Below, in pieces: positions 38,992 to 48,365 of a DNA stretch of 64,000 bases. The notes beneath the pieces were generated by a model. That model was given only the letters and a program-made list of their open reading frames with translations, was not told where the DNA came from and did not search any database. The stretch's first letter is position 1; every line of letters starts with the position of its first letter. Position numbers and translations under genes: made by a program. Origin of the DNA: ATZT02 sp046048135. GTDB taxonomy: Bacteria > Actinomycetota > Actinomycetes > S36-B12 > UBA5976. The stretch lies in NCBI GenBank assembly GCA_046048135.1, contig JBJOGR010000009.1:1-64000 (forward strand). Direction: 5' to 3'.

Positions 38992-40500
38992 TTACCGATG
39001 CGTGCTCATCTTAGTTAGAACACTCACCAAATCTTGTATGTTTTTAGCCTGATCCAAAATTTCAGAGTGAGTATCAAAATTGAAACTATATGGATCTGTT
39101 GTAGGTATTCGAATGAGAGAATCATTTGGGTCTAAATCCAGGATGACATTATCCCAAGATGCGGCTGATATGTAGCGGGGATATTTTTTCAACATATTGG
39201 CTCTAAAAAATGCTCTCGTTGTCGACGGCGGATTGGTTTCACAAAAATCAATTTCGGATTCATTAAAGAAACTATGGATAATTCCATTATCCTTCAAGAT
39301 TTTGAAAATATTTTTATCTTTAGAAATTTCTGAATATTGAAAATCAATAGTTTTTACGATATCACTAGAATTTGTTTTTGAATCTTCGCTAATTCTATCC
39401 ATCAAATACTTCTTTGTTAACCAATCAATTTTTCCAATTAAATTTGATTGATTATTTTTTAGTGCTTCCAAGGACAATTTCCACATATTGATAATCTCTG
39501 TGAAATAGTTAGAATTTGCCACTTTAGAATTAAAATCAATAGCTCTAGTTAAAAACATATTTTGTAAATCAAGAGCAGTTAAAGATAATCCAGATGCAAG
39601 ATTTATTTTTCTATTTAAGGATAAATCTTGAGAGATTGCTTTTAAAGAACCAACAGGATCAACAATCTCACATTCAAAACCATTTAAGAAATCTGCTTCA
39701 ATCATTGCAAGAACAAGATCAGTTGATCCAATTTTCAATATATTTGCAAATTCACACATATTGGCATCCCCAATAATCAGATGCAAACGACGAAATTTCG
39801 TTGAATCTGCGTGTGGCTCATCTCTTGTATTAATTATCGGTCTTCGTAAGGTTGTTTCTAAGCCAACTAAAGTTTCAATATAATCTGCTCTTTGACTTAT
39901 CTGAAAAGAATTATTTTGAGGAAGCTGACCAACTCCAACTCTGCCAGCTCCTGTAAATATTTGACGAGTTACCAAAAATGGAGTTAGGAAGAATACAATT
40001 TTGTTAAATTCAGTTGTTCGCTTCATTAGATAATTTTCATGAGTTCCATAAGATGCACCCTTGTTATCTATATTGTTTTTAAATATCCGAATCGGATCAT
40101 TTGGAAATATCGATTTATCAAGCTCAATCGCTTTTTTAATGACCTTTTCACCAGCAAGATCCCATTTGACTGCGTCAAATGCATTTGTTGTTTCTGGAGC
40201 TGAATACTCTGGATGGGCGTGATCAACGTAAAATCTTGCACCATTATGAATAACAATGTTTGCAATAGTTTGATCTTCGTCAGTTAATAAAGATGGATCA
40301 GCTTCAGATCGTGTTAAATCAAAACCTCTTGCATCCCGCAAAGGATTTTCTAAGTCATAATCCCATCTAATGTTTCTTTCAGGATATAAAAATTTGGCAT
40401 AAGCATTAACTAATCTTGTAGACAAAGTTATAGGGTCAGTCCCTAAAAGACTTGAAATTCCATACTCATTTTCAAGTCCCATGATTCTTCTAAATTCCAT
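38992..40500 (-). CDS. dop: Pup deamidase/depupylase Dop
   Basis: A 502-aa paralogue of PafA that deamidates Pup-Gln and removes Pup from substrates. It starts with RIMGLENEYGISS. The loop after LENPLRDARGFDLTRSEADPS (about 50-75) is the Dop-specific insertion absent from PafA. RFYVDHAHPEYSAPETT is the Mg-ATP site, with NTRDEPHADSTKFRRLH further on. The ATG at 40500 has no clear Shine-Dalgarno; an internal ATG at 40482 (MGLENEYG) is an alternative. Only 10 nt separate it from mpa. Confidence 0.94.
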   Translation of the reverse strand: MEFRRIMGLENEYGISSLLGTDPITLSTRLVNAYAKFLYPERNIRWDYDLENPLRDARGFDLTRSEADPSLLTDEDQTIANIVIHNGARFYVDHAHPEYSAPETTNAFDAVKWDLAGEKVIKKAIELDKSIFPNDPIRIFKNNIDNKGASYGTHENYLMKRTTEFNKIVFFLTPFLVTRQIFTGAGRVGVGQLPQNNSFQISQRADYIETLVGLETTLRRPIINTRDEPHADSTKFRRLHLIIGDANMCEFANILKIGSTDLVLAMIEADFLNGFECEIVDPVGSLKAISQDLSLNRKINLASGLSLTALDLQNMFLTRAIDFNSKVANSNYFTEIINMWKLSLEALKNNQSNLIGKIDWLTKKYLMDRISEDSKTNSSDIVKTIDFQYSEISKDKNIFKILKDNGIIHSFFNESEIDFCETNPPSTTRAFFRANMLKKYPRYISAASWDNVILDLDPNDSLIRIPTTDPYSFNFDTHSEILDQAKNIQDLVSVLTKMSTHR

Positions 40501-40510
40501 GGATTTTAAA

Positions 40511-42157
40511 TTATAAATATTGACCTGTGGAACCTATAGTTTCAATTGACCTACCAGGTTCTTCACCTTGTTTACTTTGAATCAATGTTCTTAAAAATAC
40601 GATTCGTTCACCTTTTTTACCAGAAATTCGTGCCCAATCATCAGGATTAGTTGAATTAGGTAAATCTTCGTTTTCTCTAAATTCTTCCTGACACGCACTA
40701 AGAATATGTTCTACACGAATACCTTTTTTGTTATTTCTCAAAAATTCTTTAATCGCATTTTTCTTGGCTCTTGAAACAATATTTTCAAGCATTGCGCCAC
40801 TTGCAAAATCTTTAAAATATAATACTTCTTTATCGCCATTTGCATATGTTACTTCAATAAATCTATTTTCATCTGAATCGTTATACATTCTTTCAACAGC
40901 TCTTTGAATCATAGATTTAACTGTTAAAGTTTTATCTCCATTGTGTTGTCTTAAATCATCTTCGCTTAAAGGCAAATCAGGCGTCAAATATTTAGAAAGA
41001 ATCTCCGCTGCACCTTGGGCATCTGGTCTCTCAATTTTAATTTTTACATCTAATCTTCCTGGTCTAAGAATTGCTGGATCAATCATGTCTTCCCTATTTG
41101 AAGCTCCAATAACTATGACATTTTCTAATCCTTCAACTCCATCAATCTCACTTAATAATTGAGGAACAATAGTGTTTTCAACATCGCTTGAAACTCCACT
41201 TCCTCTAGTTTTAAATAACGAATCCATCTCGTCAAAAAAAACAATAACTGGATATCCCTCACTTGCTTTGTCTCTTGCGCGTTGGAAGATCAACCTGATA
41301 TGTCTTTCAGTTTCACCGACATATTTATTTAACAATTCAGGACCTTTAATGTTTAGAAAGAAAGATCTTGCACTATTGCTCTGAAAATTTTCTGAGACTT
41401 TTTTAGCTAATGAATTAGCAACTGCTTTAGCAATCAAAGTCTTACCACAGCCTGGAGGGCCGTAAAGAAGAATTCCTTTTGGTGCTCTCAATTGATGTTC
41501 GGTATATAGATCCTTATGTAAAAAAGGTAACTCAACGGCGTCTCTAATTTGTTCTATTTGACTTCCTAGACCACCGATATCCTCATAGTCGACATCTGGA
41601 ACTTCTTCTAAAACTAATTCTTCAACTTCACTTTTTGGAATCTTTTCGTAAATAAAACCACTTTTATTATCAAGAATTAAGGAATCGCCAACTTTTATTT
41701 CAGTACTATTTAATGATTCGGCAATTCTAACTACTTTTTCTTCATCTGCTCGACCAATTACAACTGCTCTATTTTCATCATCCAAGACACTTTTTAAAGT
41801 TACAAGCTCTCCAGCTTTTTCAAATCCATGCACAGAGATTATGTTCATGGAATCGTTAAGTACTACTTCTCGTCCAGGAAGTAGATTTTTTTTATCTATA
41901 TCTGGAGATACTGTTACACGCATTTTTCTACCATTTATCAAAACGTCAGCGTCTTTTTCATGCATCTCTAAAAAAATTCCAAAACCGGAAGGAGGACTAC
42001 CTAACTGTTCTACTTGTTCTTTTAGATTAAATAATTGATTTCTTGCTTCTGTTAAAAGATTTGATAATTCTTGATTCTTAAATTTTAAATCATTTACTAA
42101 TTTTTCAAATTCTTCATGGGTAGGATTATTTTGATTCTCAGACAATTTTTCCTCCAT
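40511..42157 (-). CDS. mpa: Proteasome-associated AAA ATPase Mpa/ARC
   Basis: A 548-aa unfoldase that recognises Pup and feeds the 20S core. An N-terminal coiled coil covers about residues 12-52. OB-fold interdomains occupy about 55-180, and the AAA module has Walker A GPPGCGKT at 233-240, then Walker B VIVFFDEMDS and ASNREDMIDPAILRPGR. The C-terminus ends GQYL with the penultimate Tyr needed to open the 20S gate. Length is slightly below the mycobacterial protein. It heads the dop-pup-prcBA-pafABC block. Confidence 0.95.
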   Translation of the reverse strand: MEEKLSENQNNPTHEEFEKLVNDLKFKNQELSNLLTEARNQLFNLKEQVEQLGSPPSGFGIFLEMHEKDADVLINGRKMRVTVSPDIDKKNLLPGREVVLNDSMNIISVHGFEKAGELVTLKSVLDDENRAVVIGRADEEKVVRIAESLNSTEIKVGDSLILDNKSGFIYEKIPKSEVEELVLEEVPDVDYEDIGGLGSQIEQIRDAVELPFLHKDLYTEHQLRAPKGILLYGPPGCGKTLIAKAVANSLAKKVSENFQSNSARSFFLNIKGPELLNKYVGETERHIRLIFQRARDKASEGYPVIVFFDEMDSLFKTRGSGVSSDVENTIVPQLLSEIDGVEGLENVIVIGASNREDMIDPAILRPGRLDVKIKIERPDAQGAAEILSKYLTPDLPLSEDDLRQHNGDKTLTVKSMIQRAVERMYNDSDENRFIEVTYANGDKEVLYFKDFASGAMLENIVSRAKKNAIKEFLRNNKKGIRVEHILSACQEEFRENEDLPNSTNPDDWARISGKKGERIVFLRTLIQSKQGEEPGRSIETIGSTGQYL

Positions 42158-42193
42158 GTTTTACAAACATTCTAACTAAGTATTGAGAAGTCT

Positions 42194-43045
42194 TTACACG
42201 CTTGGTGATTCGTAATCGACTCCGTATGCTCCTTTTGCTGGTTTTTGTCTTTTTACTGGAAATTTAAATCCATCTGCCATTCGTCTTGTGTGAACCAAAA
42301 AACCCGTGTGGCCATTCATTTTGTGTTTTGGTCTAACGGACAATCCTTGTAAGTGCCACTCGCGATACATAGTTTCTGATGCAATGGGATCAGTCCACTT
42401 TCCACTTAATTTAAGTGTCTCAGCAAGTTTTGACATTTGAGTGGTAGTTGCAACATAGCAAACCAAATGACCACCAGGTTTAAGAATTGAGAATACATTT
42501 TCAACCATATCCCAAGGATTTAAAAGATCTAAAATAATTGAGTCATAAACAATATCACTTCTAAAATCTTTAATATCGATCAAAGAAACTTCCCAATATT
42601 TAGGAATTTGTTTCATAAACTTTAAGACATTCTTTTTTGCAACATTTATAAAATCTTCATTAATTTCACAAGAATGTAAAGTACCCGACTCTCCTATGGT
42701 TTTTAAAATATGCAATGAAAGAGAACCTGAACCGACTCCTGCTTCCAGTACTCTTGAACCGTTTTTAACGTCGGCTAATTCAATAATTTGAGCTGCATCC
42801 TTAGGGTAAATAACTGCGGCACCTCTAGGCATATTGACGACATAATCTTGTAATGAAGGTGTAAATATTGTGTACTGCATTCCATTGGTGCTCGCTATTA
42901 CACTTCCTTCACCTAAATTTTTAACATCGTCGTGATTTATTGAGCCATGCGTTGTAAAAAACTGTTTACCTTGCTCCAAAACAAGAGTGTGATTACGACC
43001 TTTTTGGTCTGAAAGAATTACCAAGTTTCCGTAATCAAGTGTCAT
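42194..43045 (-). CDS. trmI: tRNA (adenine-58-N1)-methyltransferase TrmI
   Basis: A 283-aa class I SAM-dependent enzyme that methylates A58 in the T-loop of tRNA. SAM motif I is RVLEAGVGSGSLSLHIL (about residues 99-115). IILDLLNPWDMVENV contains the catalytic Asp region, and LKPGGHLVCYVATTTQM follows. A TrmI gene upstream of mpa is standard in actinobacteria. It precedes mpa by 36 nt and is probably the first gene of the minus-strand block, with a leaderless start. Confidence 0.93.
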   Translation of the reverse strand: MTLDYGNLVILSDQKGRNHTLVLEQGKQFFTTHGSINHDDVKNLGEGSVIASTNGMQYTIFTPSLQDYVVNMPRGAAVIYPKDAAQIIELADVKNGSRVLEAGVGSGSLSLHILKTIGESGTLHSCEINEDFINVAKKNVLKFMKQIPKYWEVSLIDIKDFRSDIVYDSIILDLLNPWDMVENVFSILKPGGHLVCYVATTTQMSKLAETLKLSGKWTDPIASETMYREWHLQGLSVRPKHKMNGHTGFLVHTRRMADGFKFPVKRQKPAKGAYGVDYESPSV

Positions 43046-43053
43046 AATTCATA

Positions 43054-43059
43054 ATTCTA
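43054..43059 (-). promoter_or_regulatory. -10 box upstream of trmI (near-leaderless)
   Basis: On the minus strand TAGAAT ends 8 nt before the trmI ATG (43045). No Shine-Dalgarno is present. It would drive trmI and probably the whole proteasome block. Confidence 0.4.
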
Positions 43060-43089
43060 GATAATTATTACTTTGTCAGATCTTTGCCC

Positions 43090-43095
43090 TAAGGT
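43090..43095 (+). promoter_or_regulatory. -10 box upstream of the RecB-like nuclease (leaderless)
   Basis: TAAGGT ends 6 nt before the ATG at 43102. It is the same hexamer as the minus-strand box at 29749-29754. No ribosome site lies between the box and the ATG. Confidence 0.4.
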
Positions 43096-43101
43096 GTAAT
43101 C

Positions 43102-43908
43102 ATGGAAACAACAATATTGTCACTCTCGCCATCAAGAATTTCAGATTTTCAACAATGTCCTCAACTTTATAAATATCGAGCCATAGACAAATTACCTGAA
43201 AGACCTGGTATAGACGCTTTGAGAGGATCAATTGTTCATTTAATTTTAGAAGACCTATTTAAGCTTGAAAAAAATCAAAGGAGCTTTGAATGGGCAGTAA
43301 AAGATATTGATAAATACATAGATAAAATTCTTGAAGAAGATTTTAATTATTATTGTGCTATCGATTCATCTTTAGATTTTCCAATTGATACATCCATTAA
43401 TGTCGATCAAGATAAGATTCAAAACTTAATATCTGAAATAAAAATTTTATTGGCAAACTATTTTCAAATAGAAGATCCGACAAGAATCGAGCCGAATTCC
43501 ACAGAAGAATTAATAGAACACATTTTGACAGATAATATTTATCTAAAGGGCTATGTTGATCGAATAGATGTTTCGCCCCAAGGATGGATAAGGATAAATG
43601 ACTACAAAACCGGTAAGTCTCCAAATGAGAATTTTCAGTCTAAGGTTTTATTTCAGTTAAAATTTTATGCATTTGTAATTTATAAAAAGACCGGAAAACT
43701 GGCTAAACAATTACGATTATTATATTTAAAAGATTCCAACATCTTAAGTTATGAACCTTCAGAAACAGATTTAGAAATTACTGAGAAAAAAATTCTTTCA
43801 ATTGCACAAGATATCAACACTTCAATAGTTGAGAATTCTTTTGCTCCAAAAACATCAAAATTATGTGAATATTGTTATTTCAAAAGCATATGTCCTGCTT
43901 TTAATTAA
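43102..43908 (+). CDS. RecB-family PD-(D/E)XK nuclease with Fe-S cysteines
   Basis: A 268-aa Cas4/AddB-like exonuclease. The nuclease core shows KGYVDRIDVSPQGWIRINDYKTGKSP (about 153-178), with the Asp and DYK catalytic residues. One N-terminal cysteine (Cys19, DFQQCPQLYKYR) and three C-terminal ones (Cys255, Cys258, Cys264) form the expected 4Fe-4S cluster. The gene divergent to trmI is conserved in actinobacteria (Rv2119-like), so it is a housekeeping nuclease of unknown role, not a CRISPR Cas4. It overlaps the next gene tail to tail by TTAA. Confidence 0.88.
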   Translation: METTILSLSPSRISDFQQCPQLYKYRAIDKLPERPGIDALRGSIVHLILEDLFKLEKNQRSFEWAVKDIDKYIDKILEEDFNYYCAIDSSLDFPIDTSINVDQDKIQNLISEIKILLANYFQIEDPTRIEPNSTEELIEHILTDNIYLKGYVDRIDVSPQGWIRINDYKTGKSPNENFQSKVLFQLKFYAFVIYKKTGKLAKQLRLLYLKDSNILSYEPSETDLEITEKKILSIAQDINTSIVENSFAPKTSKLCEYCYFKSICPAFN

Positions 43909-44573
43909 ATACTTTGCCATTCTTTAACTAATTCTTGATGAATTACTTTTAAATCTTTTAAACCTAAACCCTGCAGTCCGTTTAAAATTCTCATTCCTCT
44001 TCTGGCATCCAGAAGAACTCGATCAGGTACGGCAATGGTGGGAACTCCTGCTCCTAAAGAACTTGTTATTCCCGTATTTGAATCTTCGAAAGCCAAACAA
44101 TCTAGAACATCTAACCCAAAATGTCGAGCTGCTGCTAAATAAGGTTCGGGATGAGGTTTAGTTTCAGTGACATCATCTGAAGTTATTACTAAATCAAAAA
44201 AATCTTGATAAGAATTATTGATTAATAGGGCATCTGCTAACACTCGATTAGAAGCAGTAACTAACGCAATTTTAATTCCCTGTTTTTTAGATTCTTTTAT
44301 AATATCTTTCCAACCCGGAAGAAGTTCAGACTTATATTTTGAAAAACTATTTAACATTTCTTCAACAATTTGATCAAAAATAATTTCAGATTTTACATTT
44401 GCTTTTGCCCCCATGTATTCAACAACTTTGAAAAGTGGCCCACCTATGGCTTGATTTTGATCATCTTCTTCCCAAGTTGAGCCATGCAACTCCATAACTC
44501 GTCTCTCGGCAGCCCACCACCTACTTTCGGTTTCAACGAGCGTGCCATCCATATCTATTAATAACGCACGCAA
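43905..44573 (-). CDS. HAD-superfamily hydrolase (phosphoglycolate phosphatase/beta-PGM type)
   Basis: A HAD phosphatase with motif I RALLIDMDGTLVETE near its N-terminus, a small helical cap, motif II LVTASNR, the Lys in TETKPHPEPYLAA and motif III LAFEDSNTGI. I place the start at TTG 44573 because AAGGAG (44589-44584) is 10 nt away. A TTG at 44582 would be only 1 nt from it. Length is then 222 aa. The substrate is unknown. The gene is found near PAC2 and recB in related genomes. Confidence 0.85.
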   Translation of the reverse strand: MRALLIDMDGTLVETESRWWAAERRVMELHGSTWEEDDQNQAIGGPLFKVVEYMGAKANVKSEIIFDQIVEEMLNSFSKYKSELLPGWKDIIKESKKQGIKIALVTASNRVLADALLINNSYQDFFDLVITSDDVTETKPHPEPYLAAARHFGLDVLDCLAFEDSNTGITSSLGAGVPTIAVPDRVLLDARRGMRILNGLQGLGLKDLKVIHQELVKEWQSI

Positions 44574-44697
44574 TTTGGACAAACTCCTTATTCAATGGGG
44601 ATACATTGGTCAATTATGCAAATACATCCAACCTTATGTAGATTAGAGATTACTTTGAAATCATGCATTTTGAGCGTATTTAACTCTCAGGAGGAAC

Positions 44698-45552
44698 GTG
44701 AATTTAGACATTAAATCTGTAAAAGAATATCTAGGCAAAAATCCAGTTGCCATATGTTCTTTTTTAGGTTGGAACGATGCAGCAGAGACTGCATCTAATG
44801 TCATTGACCATCTAATTGAAGTATGGGATGCAACTGAAATAACTTCCATTGATCCAGATCCTTATTACGATTTTCAAGTGGCACGTCCTCGTGTGCGTCT
44901 TACAGATGAAGGTAAGCGAGTTATCGATTGGCCTACAACCCGTATTTTTTTAGCAGATCCTCCTGGATCTCCAAATTCAATTCTTCTAGTCCAAGGCATA
45001 GAACCAAATTTAAAATGGAAAAATTTTGTAAGTGAACTATTAGATATTTTTGACGACTATGAAGTCTCTCTAATTATTTCTTGTGGTGCATTGTTAGCAG
45101 ATGCGCCACATACAAGACCTGTTCCAGTTACAACTGTGGCTGCAACACCAGAACTAACTGAGAATTTAGATTTAGAACCATCTGCCTATGAAGGTCCAAC
45201 AGGAATAATTGGAGTAGTCCAGGACGAGGCTACTGAGCGCGATATTGCTTCGATTTCGTTATGGGCTGCGATACCTCACTATGTTTCTTCACCACCAAAT
45301 CCCAAAGCAACACTTGCTGTTATTTCAAAATTAGAAGATTTGTTGGATATTTCAATTCCGCTAAATGATTTGATCGATGAATCAAGAGCATGGCAAGAAG
45401 GTGTTGACCAACTCTCAGCCGAAGACGATGAAATTAAAGAATATGTAACAAAATTAGAGTCATCTGTGGATGCATCTGATCTACCTGAAGCTAGCGGAGA
45501 AGCTATTGCAAGAGAATTTGAACGATATCTAAAACGAAGAACTAAAGACTAA
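44698..45552 (+). CDS. PAC2 family protein
   Basis: A 284-aa protein of the PAC2 (proteasome assembly chaperone-like) family. It shows SFLGWNDAAETASNVIDHL (about 21-39), DFQVARPRVRL and GVQDEATERDIASISLWAAIPHYV. Bacterial members may bind or help assemble complexes; a link to the nearby proteasome genes is tempting but unproven. The start is GTG with AGGAGG (44689-44694) only 3 nt away, an unusually tight spacing. No better start exists downstream. The syntenic Streptomyces gene lies next to mshC. Confidence 0.87.
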   Translation: MNLDIKSVKEYLGKNPVAICSFLGWNDAAETASNVIDHLIEVWDATEITSIDPDPYYDFQVARPRVRLTDEGKRVIDWPTTRIFLADPPGSPNSILLVQGIEPNLKWKNFVSELLDIFDDYEVSLIISCGALLADAPHTRPVPVTTVAATPELTENLDLEPSAYEGPTGIIGVVQDEATERDIASISLWAAIPHYVSSPPNPKATLAVISKLEDLLDISIPLNDLIDESRAWQEGVDQLSAEDDEIKEYVTKLESSVDASDLPEASGEAIAREFERYLKRRTKD

Positions 45553-47141
45553 CTTTTCCTGTAAATCTTGAGGTTTTCTTCTGTGGACTGATCAAATTTA
45601 TCTTTACTGTCCCCTTTTATTTTTTTATAAATCTGTTTAGCATTTGATTTACCAAGTTCGACTCCAAATTGATCAAAAGAGTTAATATTTAAAATAAACC
45701 CTTGAAGCATAATGCTTATTTCATAGAACGATATTAATTGACCTAAGTTATAAGCATCTAGCTGTTCAAGCCAAACAATATTGGAAGGCCGATTACCAGG
45801 CATAACTTTATGTTTAACTAAATCAGGAAGCGTTTTTTCTCTTTTTAACTCTTTCTCATTTTTTCCACTCATCATCGTCATACTTTGAGCAAGAGCATTT
45901 GCAACCAATTGATCATTAAATAATTTATCTTTCCCATAATTATTTTTAATTAGAATAAAATCAACGGGAATAACTTGATTACCTTGTTGAATCATTTGGA
46001 AGAATGAATGTTGAGAATTAGTACCCGGTTCCCCAAAAATTATGGGTGAGTTAAGTAATTTAGATTTCTTACCATTTAATTGGACGCTTTTTCCATTGCT
46101 TTCCATCCAGGTCTGTTGTAGAAATGCTGGAAATTTAGAAAGAAGTGACGAATAAGGGATAATTGCTAAAGAATAAAAATTCATGAAATTTAAATTCCAT
46201 ACACTTACAATCGCATGCCAAAAAGAAGGATTATCTTTTAAATCACATTTGCTCAATACCTTGTCATATTCACCAGCCCCTTTCTTCATTTGGATAAAAG
46301 TTTTAGAACCATAACCTAGTGCAATTGAAAGACCAACTGAACTAAATAGCGAATACCTACCCCCTACCCAATCCCAAAACAAGAAAGTGCGATCTTCGTT
46401 TATTCCAAATTTTTTACTTTGGGATATATCAGTGGTTATTGCAACTATGTTTTCTGAAACATTTTTTTTTGAATCGTTATTTTGAAGCCATCTTTGAATA
46501 TATTTTGCATTTTCTAGTGTTTCCAGAGTGGTGAAGGTTTTACTTATTATTAGTAACAAAGTTCTATTTGGGTTTAAACCTTTTAAAACAGTATCTAAAT
46601 ACACTTGATCAATATTGGATACAAAGTGTACATTCACTAATCCATCATGTTCACTTTTTAAAGCCTCATAAATCATGTTGGGACCAAGATCAGATCCGCC
46701 AATACCAACACTTATTACATCAGTAAAAGTCTCATTACTAAAACTCTTTATTGCACCTTTTCTAACATCATCTGCATATTTTAAGAATTTTTTCTCTTCA
46801 ATTCCTATTTGTTTTATATATTCATTTGAATCAGAATCATGGTTTTCTTTCCTTAGCCAGAAGTGACCAACCTGTCTATTTTCAGTGATATTGACTTTGT
46901 TTCCATTCAATAAGTCCGTGATCCTTTTTTTAATATCTGTATTAGAAATTAAATTTTGAAATACTTTCTTAGTGGCATTATCAATAAAATTTTTACTGTA
47001 ATCAAAATTTATACTTGAAAAATCAGCACTAAATTTTTGGTAACGCTTTATGTCTCTTTTGAATAAATTGATTAAATCTGTATTTTTGAGTTTTATAGAA
47101 GCTTTTTTTAACTTTACAGAATCTTTAGCTTTAATTATCAC
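45549..47141 (-). CDS. pgi: Glucose-6-phosphate isomerase
   Basis: A 530-aa phosphoglucose isomerase. Signatures include ISVGIGGSDLGPNMIYEAL, LFWDWVGGRYSLFSSVGLS (signature 1 area) and IFGEPGTNSQHSFFQMIQQG with the active-site His. It interconverts glucose-6-phosphate and fructose-6-phosphate. Position between PAC2 and mshC is not the usual actinobacterial place, so it appears to have been inserted into that block. The sequence is rich in Lys/Asn/Ile like its neighbours, so any transfer is not recent. Confidence 0.95.
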   Translation of the reverse strand: MIIKAKDSVKLKKASIKLKNTDLINLFKRDIKRYQKFSADFSSINFDYSKNFIDNATKKVFQNLISNTDIKKRITDLLNGNKVNITENRQVGHFWLRKENHDSDSNEYIKQIGIEEKKFLKYADDVRKGAIKSFSNETFTDVISVGIGGSDLGPNMIYEALKSEHDGLVNVHFVSNIDQVYLDTVLKGLNPNRTLLLIISKTFTTLETLENAKYIQRWLQNNDSKKNVSENIVAITTDISQSKKFGINEDRTFLFWDWVGGRYSLFSSVGLSIALGYGSKTFIQMKKGAGEYDKVLSKCDLKDNPSFWHAIVSVWNLNFMNFYSLAIIPYSSLLSKFPAFLQQTWMESNGKSVQLNGKKSKLLNSPIIFGEPGTNSQHSFFQMIQQGNQVIPVDFILIKNNYGKDKLFNDQLVANALAQSMTMMSGKNEKELKREKTLPDLVKHKVMPGNRPSNIVWLEQLDAYNLGQLISFYEISIMLQGFILNINSFDQFGVELGKSNAKQIYKKIKGDSKDKFDQSTEENLKIYRKS

Positions 47142-47142
47142 T

Positions 47143-48348
47143 CTAAAAACTCAATCCGAATAGATTATTCATTACTAAATCTAATGATACCAAATCACTA
47201 TTTTCTTCAAATTTTTCAATATTTAAAACAAATTCTATGGCTGAAGCAAAGTCTAAATTATTCAATATTAAATCAAGTATTGAATCAAGATCTTTAAATC
47301 CAATAAACTTTGATTTCAAACTTCTTAATTGATCTAGGACTGCCACTAACTTTTCAATTTCAACGAATTCAAACTCCCAATCTTCATCCCATTTTTTTGA
47401 AATGAGCATTAATCTGATTAATAGTGGGTCAATTCCTTTATTTATCAACTGGTGTACAAAAACGAGATTCCCTTTGGATTTACTCATTTTGCTTCCCTCA
47501 TAAGCAACCATTCCAACGTGACAAAAGATCTGAGCGAAATCTGAATTTTTGGTTATTTTTGTAATTTCATCGCACATTGCATGATGTGGATATATTAAAT
47601 CTTTACCTCCACCTTGAATATCAAAAGGTAATTTTAAATACTTTTGCGCCAAACTTACACACTGAATATGCCATCCAGGTCTTCCATTCCCAAAATTTGT
47701 TTTCCATTCTGGCTCGTCACTTGCAGATGCCCTCCATAAAATCGGATCGAGTGGATTTATTTTTCCTAAAGTTGTGACATCACAACCTCTTTCAGACGCT
47801 ATTTGAATCAATTCATCATTACTCTTATTGCCTGCCAAGTGAGAGTTAAAATTTGATTGTTTTTTAAAGTATGTTTTGTCATTCAACCTATATGAATGAT
47901 CCTTGATTTGATCAATTTCCTGAATAATTAAATCAATATTTTCCTCCACACCTACAAAAAAATCTGGAGGAATGACATTTAATGCTCTCATATCATTTCT
48001 ATAAATTTCTACCTGTTCTTTTACGATTTCTCGCCATGGCTGATTGCTTAATCTTGCTCTTTCAAACAGAGGATCATCTAAATCAGTTACATTCTGAGCA
48101 TAAATTGTATCTTGGCCAATAAAATTAAGTACTCTAATAATTGAATCAAATGTTACATAGGTAAACGCGTGTCCAAGATGTGCGGAATCGTAAGGAGTAA
48201 TTCCACAAACATATAATTTTAAAGGTTCTGATTTTCTTAAAATTGAAGTTATTTTTTGATTACTAGATTCATATAGTCTTAATTGTTTTTGTAAGTAATT
48301 TTCTTGATTTTGAACCTTATAAAACTTAGGTTTCATCCAACTTTGCAT
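47143..48348 (-). CDS. mshC: Mycothiol ligase MshC
   Basis: A 401-aa cysteinyl-tRNA-synthetase-like ligase that joins cysteine to glucosaminyl-inositol in mycothiol synthesis. CGITPYDSAHLGHA (residues 48-61) is the MshC form; cysteinyl-tRNA synthetases have CGPTVYD. The HIGH-like HLGH is at 57-60 and KMSKSKGN near 285. Zinc ligands are Cys48 and downstream Cys/His (HIQCVSLA, YPHHAMCDE). It is somewhat short at the C-terminus and lacks the anticodon domain. Gene order with SCO1664-like and DUF3090 genes matches Streptomyces. Confidence 0.9.
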   Translation of the reverse strand: MQSWMKPKFYKVQNQENYLQKQLRLYESSNQKITSILRKSEPLKLYVCGITPYDSAHLGHAFTYVTFDSIIRVLNFIGQDTIYAQNVTDLDDPLFERARLSNQPWREIVKEQVEIYRNDMRALNVIPPDFFVGVEENIDLIIQEIDQIKDHSYRLNDKTYFKKQSNFNSHLAGNKSNDELIQIASERGCDVTTLGKINPLDPILWRASASDEPEWKTNFGNGRPGWHIQCVSLAQKYLKLPFDIQGGGKDLIYPHHAMCDEITKITKNSDFAQIFCHVGMVAYEGSKMSKSKGNLVFVHQLINKGIDPLLIRLMLISKKWDEDWEFEFVEIEKLVAVLDQLRSLKSKFIGFKDLDSILDLILNNLDFASAIEFVLNIEKFEENSDLVSLDLVMNNLFGLSF

Positions 48349-48365
48349 TTATGACACCTTTTATC

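Noticed and set aside
38992..40500. PafA and Dop as a recent gene duplication
   Set aside because: They are old paralogues with distinct features (Dop loop, different length) and standard positions; similarity is family-level.
43102..43908. Cas4-like nuclease suggesting a CRISPR system
   Set aside because: No repeats or other cas genes are present, and the gene is a conserved neighbour of trmI in actinobacteria.
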